Assembly (NCBI GenBank): GCA_002470165.1
Contig: DKNF01000115.1
Location: 1 to 11,502, forward strand
Source: Betaproteobacteria bacterium UBA7395
GTDB lineage: Bacteria > Pseudomonadota > Gammaproteobacteria > Burkholderiales > Rhodocyclaceae
Reading direction: 5' to 3'
Length of the DNA: 11,502 bases
Made by a program: the position numbers and the translations under genes. Position 1 is the stretch's first letter; every line of letters starts with the position of its first letter. Of the stretch, positions 7,180 to 11,502 are shown piece by piece. The notes under the pieces are model-generated. The model made no database searches. It had not been told where the DNA came from and was given only the letters and a program-made list of their open reading frames with translations.

Positions 7180-7923
7180 ATGTCCGTAACCATGCGTGAA
7201 ATGCTGGAAGCCGGTGTCCACTTCGGCCACCAGACCCGTTTCTGGTCCCCCAAGATGGCCCCGTACATTTTCGGTGCCCGCAACAAGATTCATATCGTCA
7301 ACCTCGAAAAGACCCTGGCCAAGTACAACGAAGCCATGGCTTTCGTGAAGAAGCTGTCGGCCAACCGCGGCAACATCCTGTTCGTCGGCACCAAGCGCCA
7401 GGCTCGCGAAATCGTTGCCGAAGAAGCGGCGCGCGCCGGTGCCCCGTGTGTTGACCAGCGCTGGCTGGGCGGCATGCTGACCAACTTCAAGACGGTCAAG
7501 ACCTCGATCAAGCGCCTCAAGGACATGGAACTGGCCGTTGAAGCCGGTGACCTGGAAAAGATGTCCAAGAAGGAAGCCCTGACCTTCCGTCGCGAACTCG
7601 AAAAGCTGCAGAAGTCCATCGGCGGCATCAAGGACATGGCCGGCCTGCCGGACGCCATCTTCGTCATCGACGTCGGTTACCACAAGATCGCCATCACCGA
7701 AGCCGAAAAGCTCGGCATCCCGGTCATCGGCGTGGTCGATACCAACCACTCGCCGGAAGGTGTGGATTACATCATCCCGGGTAACGACGATTCTTCCCGC
7801 GCCATCCAGCTGTACGCCCGCGGCGTCGCCGACGCCATCCTCGAAGGCCGCAGCATGGCTGTCCAGGAAATCGTTGCCGGCGGTGACGACGAGTTCGTCG
7901 AAGTCCAGGAAGCGGCTGAATAA
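7180..7923 (+). CDS. rpsB: 30S ribosomal protein S2
   Basis: S2 is a late-assembling small-subunit protein on the solvent side of the 30S body that helps bind S1. The 247-residue product has both family signatures: [20 protein letters not shown] with [10 protein letters not shown] after it (5-34), and [20 protein letters not shown] with [11 protein letters not shown] later (157-189), ending the core at [13 protein letters not shown] (197-209). Between them are FVGTKRQA (68-75), [11 protein letters not shown] (93-103) and a coiled-coil-prone lysine-rich region (about 105-148). Length is usual. Codon use is strongly biased (AAG, GAA, CTG, GGC), as expected for a highly expressed gene. AAGGAG 7 nt upstream fixes the start. 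It opens the translation operon, has its own strong promoter, and is probably controlled by S2 through its leader. Confidence 0.99.
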   Translation: MSVTMREMLEAGVHFGHQTRFWSPKMAPYIFGARNKIHIVNLEKTLAKYNEAMAFVKKLSANRGNILFVGTKRQAREIVAEEAARAGAPCVDQRWLGGMLTNFKTVKTSIKRLKDMELAVEAGDLEKMSKKEALTFRRELEKLQKSIGGIKDMAGLPDAIFVIDVGYHKIAITEAEKLGIPVIGVVDTNHSPEGVDYIIPGNDDSSRAIQLYARGVADAILEGRSMAVQEIVAGGDDEFVEVQEAAE

Positions 7924-7936
7924 ATCAGGCTGTAAC

Positions 7937-7957
7937 GGCGGGGCCTCAGGCTCCGCC
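7937..7957 (+). terminator. Hairpin between rpsB and tsf, possible attenuator or processing stem
   Basis: GGCGGGGCC (7937-7945) and GGCTCCGCC (7949-7957) form a 9-bp stem with one G-T pair and a TCA loop, 13 nt after the rpsB stop. The following TGTCTCAT is not a U-tract, so full termination is unlikely. Partial termination, RNase processing or 3' protection of rpsB mRNA would allow S2 and EF-Ts to be made at different levels. Confidence 0.5.
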
Positions 7958-7984
7958 TGTCTCATAAGCTCAGGAGAAACAAGT

Positions 7985-8884
7985 ATGGCGGCAATTACCG
8001 CAGGTATGGTTGCAGAGCTGCGCGGCAAGACCGACGCACCGATGATGGAATGCAAGAAGGCGCTGGCCGAAGCCGACGGCGACATGGCCAAGGCCGAGGA
8101 AATCCTCCGCGTCAAGCTGGGCAACAAGGCTTCCAAGGCCGCTGCCCGCATCGCAGCAGAAGGCATCGTGGCAGTCAGCATCTCCGCTGACGGCAAGACC
8201 GGTGCCATCATCGAAGTCAATTCGGAAACCGACTTCGTTGCCAAGAACGACGACTTCATCGCGCTGGCCAATGGCTGTGCCGCGCTGGTCACCGAAAAGA
8301 ACCCGGCCGACGTGGCCGCCCTGTCGGCCCTGCCGATGGGCGAAGGCACCGTCGAATCGACCCGCACCGCGCTGGTCGGCAAGATCGGTGAAAACATGAG
8401 CATCCGCCGCTTCGTCCGTTGCGAAGCCAAGGGCAAGCTGGTTTCCTACATCCACGGTGGCGCCAAGGTTGGCGTGCTGGTTGATCTGGTCGGCGGCGAC
8501 GAGCAGCTGGGCAAGGATCTGGCCATGCACATCGCCGCTTCCAAGCCGAAGTCGCTGGATGCCTCCGGCGTTTCCGCCGAACTGCTCGACACCGAGCGTC
8601 GCGTTGCCATCGAAAAGGCCCGCGAAGCCGGCAAGCCGGAAGCGATGCTGGAAAAGATCGCCGAAGGTACCGTCCAGAAGTACCTGAAGGACGTGACCCT
8701 GCTCGGCCAGGTCTTCGTCAAGGCCGAAGACGGCAAGCAGACCATCGAACAACTGCTGAAGCAGAAGGGCGCTTCGGTGGCCAGCTTCACGCTGTTCATG
8801 GTCGGCGAAGGCATCGAGAAGAAGGTTGACGACTTCGCTGCCGAAGTTGCTGCCCAGGCTGCTGCCGCTGCTGCCAAGAAGTAA
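7985..8884 (+). CDS. tsf: Translation elongation factor Ts
   Basis: EF-Ts is the nucleotide exchange factor that releases GDP from EF-Tu in the cytoplasm. The 299-residue protein begins with a UBA-like N-terminal domain, [20 protein letters not shown] (2-21), followed by [13 protein letters not shown]. The core then has [15 protein letters not shown] (77-91), whose TDF tripeptide (82-84) pushes into the EF-Tu nucleotide site. Two core subdomains follow, and the C-terminal module ends in an alanine-rich, two-lysine tail ([11 protein letters not shown]). Length is within the usual proteobacterial range. The start is set by AGGAG 8 nt upstream; the open frame extends back into rpsB but that is out-of-frame shadow. 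Codon use is as biased as in rpsB. It is co-transcribed with rpsB across 61 nt that contain a strong hairpin. Confidence 0.98.
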   Translation: MAAITAGMVAELRGKTDAPMMECKKALAEADGDMAKAEEILRVKLGNKASKAAARIAAEGIVAVSISADGKTGAIIEVNSETDFVAKNDDFIALANGCAALVTEKNPADVAALSALPMGEGTVESTRTALVGKIGENMSIRRFVRCEAKGKLVSYIHGGAKVGVLVDLVGGDEQLGKDLAMHIAASKPKSLDASGVSAELLDTERRVAIEKAREAGKPEAMLEKIAEGTVQKYLKDVTLLGQVFVKAEDGKQTIEQLLKQKGASVASFTLFMVGEGIEKKVDDFAAEVAAQAAAAAAKK

Positions 8885-8905
8885 TCTTCCGTAAAGGAAT
8901 CGCCG

Positions 8906-9622
8906 ATGACCACACCCAAGTACAAACGCATCCTGCTGAAACTCTCGGGCGAAGCCCTGATGGGCAATGACGCCTATGGCATCAATCCGCAGGTGATCGC
9001 GGAAGTCTGCGCCGAGATCAAGGCGGTTGCGGATCTTGGGGTGGAAATCGGCGTCGTGATCGGCGGTGGCAACATCTTCCGCGGAATGGCCGGCACGGCC
9101 ACCGGGATGGATCGCGCCACCGCGGATTACATGGGCATGCTGGCCACGGTGATGAATGCCATGGCGCTGTCCGACGCAATGCGTCAAGCCGGCCTGAATG
9201 CCCGCGTGCAGTCGGCCCTGAATATCGAGCAGGTGGTCGAGCCCTATATCCGGGGCAAGGCCATCCGCTATCTCGAAGAAGGCAAGGTTGTGATTTTCGG
9301 TGCCGGTACCGGCAACCCCTTCTTCACGACCGATACCGCCGCAGCCTTGCGCGGGTCGGAAATCGGCGCGGAAATCGTGCTCAAGGCGACCAAGGTCGAC
9401 GGCATCTATACTGCCGACCCGAAAAAGGACGCCTCGGCCACGCGCTACGACAAGATCAGCTTCAACGATGCGATCTCGCAAAACCTCGCGGTGATGGATG
9501 CGACCGCGTTCGCACTGTGCCGCGACCAGAAACTGCCGATCAACGTGTTCTCCATCTTCAAGGCCGGCGCGCTCAAGCGCGTGGTCTGCGGTGAGGATGA
9601 GGGCACGCTGGTCTACTGCTGA
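8906..9622 (+). CDS. pyrH: UMP kinase
   Basis: PyrH is a hexameric, amino-acid-kinase-fold enzyme that phosphorylates UMP to UDP with ATP in pyrimidine nucleotide synthesis, usually activated by GTP and inhibited by UTP. The 238-residue protein has the ATP-phosphate segment [12 protein letters not shown] (9-20), the glycine loop [11 protein letters not shown] (50-60), the [20 protein letters not shown] stretch (68-87) and the UMP/ATP site [16 protein letters not shown] (131-146). [15 protein letters not shown] (160-174) follows. Length matches the bacterial family. AAAGGA 7 nt upstream supports the start, 21 nt after tsf. The order tsf-pyrH-frr is conserved across Proteobacteria. Confidence 0.98.
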   Translation: MTTPKYKRILLKLSGEALMGNDAYGINPQVIAEVCAEIKAVADLGVEIGVVIGGGNIFRGMAGTATGMDRATADYMGMLATVMNAMALSDAMRQAGLNARVQSALNIEQVVEPYIRGKAIRYLEEGKVVIFGAGTGNPFFTTDTAAALRGSEIGAEIVLKATKVDGIYTADPKKDASATRYDKISFNDAISQNLAVMDATAFALCRDQKLPINVFSIFKAGALKRVVCGEDEGTLVYC

Positions 9623-9633
9623 GGGAGAGACAG

Positions 9634-10191
9634 ATGATTGCCGAACTCAAGAAAACCGCCGAAGCGAAGATGCAGAAGTCGCTCGAGGCACTCAAGAACG
9701 ACCTGCTGAAGATCCGTACCGGCCGTGCCCACACCGGCCTGCTTGACCATGTGATGGTCGATTACTACGGTTCGCCGGTGCCGGTGAACCAGGTTGCCAA
9801 CATCACCCTGGTCGATGCCCGTACGCTGGGTGTCCAGCCGTGGGAAAAGAACATGGTGCAGAAGGTCGAGAAAGCGATCCGCGATTCCGACCTCGGCCTC
9901 AACCCGGCCTCGCAGGGTGACCTGATCCGCGTGCCGATGCCGGCGCTGACCGAAGAGCGGCGCAAGGAAATGATCAAGGTCGTCAAGAACGAAGGCGAGG
10001 GCGCCAAGGTCGCGATCCGCAACCTGCGTCGCGACGCCAACACCCACCTCAAGGATGCGCTGAAGAAGGGCGAAATTCCCGAGGACGACGAGCGTCGCGC
10101 CCAGGATGACGTTCAGAAGCTCACCGACAAATACATTGCCGAAGTCGACAAGATGCTCGCCGCCAAAGAGGCCGAGCTGATGCAGATCTGA
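9634..10191 (+). CDS. frr: Ribosome recycling factor
   Basis: RRF acts with EF-G (and IF3) to split post-termination ribosomes. The 185-residue protein has the usual length and layout: helices forming domain I at both ends and domain II in between (roughly residues 30-105). Family markers are KIRTGRA (26-32), [14 protein letters not shown] (69-82), [13 protein letters not shown] (101-113) and RNLRRDAN (129-136), whose R132 is the functionally important arginine in the E. coli protein. GGGAG 6 nt before the ATG, within an 11-nt gap after pyrH, supports the start. It is likely co-transcribed with pyrH upstream and uppS downstream. Confidence 0.98.
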   Translation: MIAELKKTAEAKMQKSLEALKNDLLKIRTGRAHTGLLDHVMVDYYGSPVPVNQVANITLVDARTLGVQPWEKNMVQKVEKAIRDSDLGLNPASQGDLIRVPMPALTEERRKEMIKVVKNEGEGAKVAIRNLRRDANTHLKDALKKGEIPEDDERRAQDDVQKLTDKYIAEVDKMLAAKEAELMQI

Positions 10192-10203
10192 CGTAGCGGC
10201 TGC

Positions 10204-10965
10204 ATGGCCCTGTTCTCCAGTTCGACGCGGGATCTTCCGCAGGTTGCTGCCGTTCCCGCGCACGTTGCCGTCATCATGGACGGTAACGGCCGCTGGGCGA
10301 AGAAACGTTTTCTGCCGCGCGTCGCCGGGCACGTCAAAGGTGTCGAACTGGTGCGGGAAATGGTTCGCGCCTGCCTTGAACGCGGTGTCCGCTACCTGAC
10401 CCTGTTCGCTTTCTCGTCGGAGAACTGGCGGCGCCCGCAGGAAGAAGTCACGCTGCTGATGCAGCTTTTCGTCAAGGCGCTGGAGCAGGAAGTCGAAAAA
10501 CTCCATCGCAATGGCGTACGGCTGCGCGTGATCGGCGACTTGTCGCGTTTCGAGCCGCGCCTGCAGGCCCTGATCCGTCAGGCCGAGGAAACCACCGCCG
10601 GCAATACCAGCCTTGATCTGACCATCGCCGCCAACTACGGCGGGCGCTGGGACATCATGCAGGCGGTGAACCGGATGGCGCTGGCGCATCCGGACCAGGC
10701 CGGCCAATGGACCGAGGCGGATATCGAACCGTACCTGTCGATGCATTTCGCGCCGGAGCCCGATCTCTTCATCCGTACCGGCGGCGAGGAGCGGATCAGC
10801 AATTTCCTGCTCTGGCAACTGGCCTATACCGAGTTCTATTTCACGCCGACCTTGTGGCCAGATTTTGACGCGGCCGAATTCGGCAAGGCGATCACCTCCT
10901 ACCAGCAGCGCGAACGGCGCTTTGGCCGGACCAGCGAGCAGCTGACGGGCGGCAGCGATGCTTAA
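10204..10965 (+). CDS. uppS: Isoprenyl transferase, undecaprenyl diphosphate synthase
   Basis: This cis-prenyltransferase condenses farnesyl diphosphate with isopentenyl diphosphates to give undecaprenyl diphosphate, the lipid carrier for peptidoglycan and O-antigen, at the cytoplasmic membrane face. The 253-residue protein has [16 protein letters not shown] (20-35) with catalytic D26, GHVKG with H43 (42-46), [14 protein letters not shown] (65-78) and [20 protein letters not shown] (187-206), whose Arg residues bind the diphosphate. YTEFYFT follows. The start lies 12 nt after frr with no convincing Shine-Dalgarno, yet the N-terminus [20 protein letters not shown] fits the family, so initiation may depend on coupling to frr. 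Its end overlaps cdsA by 8 bases. Confidence 0.97.
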   Translation: MALFSSSTRDLPQVAAVPAHVAVIMDGNGRWAKKRFLPRVAGHVKGVELVREMVRACLERGVRYLTLFAFSSENWRRPQEEVTLLMQLFVKALEQEVEKLHRNGVRLRVIGDLSRFEPRLQALIRQAEETTAGNTSLDLTIAANYGGRWDIMQAVNRMALAHPDQAGQWTEADIEPYLSMHFAPEPDLFIRTGGEERISNFLLWQLAYTEFYFTPTLWPDFDAAEFGKAITSYQQRERRFGRTSEQLTGGSDA

Positions 10966-11502
10966 AACCCGCGTCATCACGGCGCTGGCCCTGATGGCCG
11001 TCCTGCTGCCCAGCCTGTTCTGGTTGCCGCAAATGGCCTGGGCCTGGCTGATCGCCGCCTTCATCGGCGTCGGTGCCTGGGAGTGGGGCGCCTTGCTCGG
11101 CTGGAAACATCACCAGCGAGTCCTGCTTGGCGTCGTCACCGCCGCGCTTTGTGCCTTGCTTGCCTGGAGCGAACCGGCGGCTATAGGTGCCGACGGCTTT
11201 GCTCCGGCGCAGACCTGGGTGTTCCTGTTCTATGGTCTGTCGGCGCTCTTCTGGCTGCTGCTCATCCCCTTCTGGTTACGCGGCAAATGGGCTCTGCATG
11301 GTGCTTCCGGTCTGCTGGTCGGGGCGGTCGTGCTGCTACCGACCTGGCTGGCCATGGTGCAGTTGCGTGCGGTCGGTCCCGCTGTCCTGCTGGCGGTCTT
11401 TGCCGTCGTCTGGATGGCCGACATCGCGGCCTATTTCGCCGGTCGCCGCTTCGGCAAGCGCAAGCTGGCGCCCGGCATCAGCCCGGGCAAGACCTGGGAG
11501 GG
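10958..11502 (+). CDS. cdsA: Phosphatidate cytidylyltransferase, 3'-truncated by window edge
   Basis: CdsA makes CDP-diacylglycerol from CTP and phosphatidic acid, the branch point of membrane phospholipid synthesis. The first 181 residues are visible and run off the window end without a stop; roughly the last third is missing. The protein is strongly hydrophobic, with likely membrane helices near residues 5-22, 26-48, 53-70, 86-106, 115-134 and 140-162. After them comes the family signature region: [20 protein letters not shown] (152-171) and GISPGKTWE (173-181), matching the S-P-x-K-T-x-E element. The ATG lies inside the 3' end of uppS (8-base overlap, different frame) with only a weak GGGCGG-like upstream site, so coupled translation is likely. 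In related genomes dxr and rseP usually follow; that cannot be checked here. Confidence 0.95.
   Translation, partial: MLKTRVITALALMAVLLPSLFWLPQMAWAWLIAAFIGVGAWEWGALLGWKHHQRVLLGVVTAALCALLAWSEPAAIGADGFAPAQTWVFLFYGLSALFWLLLIPFWLRGKWALHGASGLLVGAVVLLPTWLAMVQLRAVGPAVLLAVFAVVWMADIAAYFAGRRFGKRKLAPGISPGKTWE

Noticed and set aside
7123..8436. A 437-codon minus-strand open frame across the rpsB leader, rpsB and tsf
   Set aside because: It is the antisense shadow of highly expressed genes and has no supporting start context or domain.
8824..8881. GCTGCC-rich repeats at the 3' end of tsf
   Set aside because: They encode the alanine-rich, low-complexity tail common at EF-Ts C-termini and are not a separate repeat element.
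8887..8899. Small TTCC/GGAA inverted repeat around the pyrH Shine-Dalgarno
   Set aside because: Only 4 bp with a 5-base loop, too weak to claim a regulatory hairpin.
7970..9481. A roughly 500-codon open frame on the minus strand across tsf and pyrH
   Set aside because: It is antisense to two strongly conserved genes, has no recognisable domain, and is explained by the strong codon bias of the sense genes in GC-rich DNA.
9613..11064. A 483-codon minus-strand open frame across frr, uppS and the start of cdsA
   Set aside because: It is antisense to conserved genes, shows no family motif, and has a composition typical of reverse-complemented coding sequence.
1..11502. Defence system, mobile element, CRISPR array or prophage
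   Set aside because: All twelve coding regions but one belong to recognised metabolic, translation or envelope families, and the exception is an ordinary methyltransferase fold. No transposase, integrase, direct repeat array or tRNA was seen.

Overview
The window is about 11.5 kb of GC-rich, gene-dense bacterial chromosome. It holds 12 protein genes, two of them cut by the window edges. No rRNA, tRNA, insertion sequence, CRISPR array or phage gene is visible. The protein sequences and the layout (map-glnD on one strand, rpsB-tsf-pyrH-frr-uppS-cdsA on the other, a GalU/Hpt/methylthioinosine phosphorylase group beside them) suggest a betaproteobacterium. My best guess is the Rhodocyclales (Dechloromonas/Azonexus-like). 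The phylum-level call is firm; the order-level call is an impression without a database search.

Left block (1-2586, + strand): four tightly packed genes, overlapping or 1 nt apart. They are the 3' part of galU (UTP-glucose-1-phosphate uridylyltransferase), a hypoxanthine-guanine phosphoribosyltransferase, an unassigned class I SAM-dependent methyltransferase, and an MTAP-family phosphorylase that looks like the methylthioinosine type. The last enzyme should release hypoxanthine, which the phosphoribosyltransferase two genes upstream can turn into IMP. The group therefore reads as a small purine and methylthio-nucleoside salvage unit.

Middle block (2596-5954, - strand): map (methionine aminopeptidase) followed by glnD (PII uridylyltransferase/uridylyl-removing enzyme), joined by a TGATG stop/start overlap. 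glnD converges on the phosphorylase gene. A 10-bp perfect inverted repeat with a 3-nt loop sits exactly at the junction and contains both stop codons.

Right block (6066-11502, + strand): an isolated rfbD/rmlD-type dTDP-4-dehydrorhamnose reductase is divergent from map. The conserved translation/envelope cluster follows: rpsB, tsf, pyrH, frr, uppS and the start of cdsA. A strong extended -10 promoter (7014-7022) precedes rpsB, with a roughly 150-nt structured leader whose distal stem reaches the Shine-Dalgarno sequence, as expected for S2-type autogenous control. A 9-bp hairpin lies between rpsB and tsf.

No gap longer than 300 bases lacks a gene; the longest are 6972-7179 (rpsB promoter and leader) and 5955-6065 (map/rfbD divergent region). 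All recognised proteins are full length with intact key residues, apart from the two cut by the window edges. This is mostly an ordinary core-genome region. The points worth a second look are RNA structures at gene boundaries, the salvage gene grouping with its unassigned methyltransferase, and the lone rhamnose-pathway gene beside rpsB.
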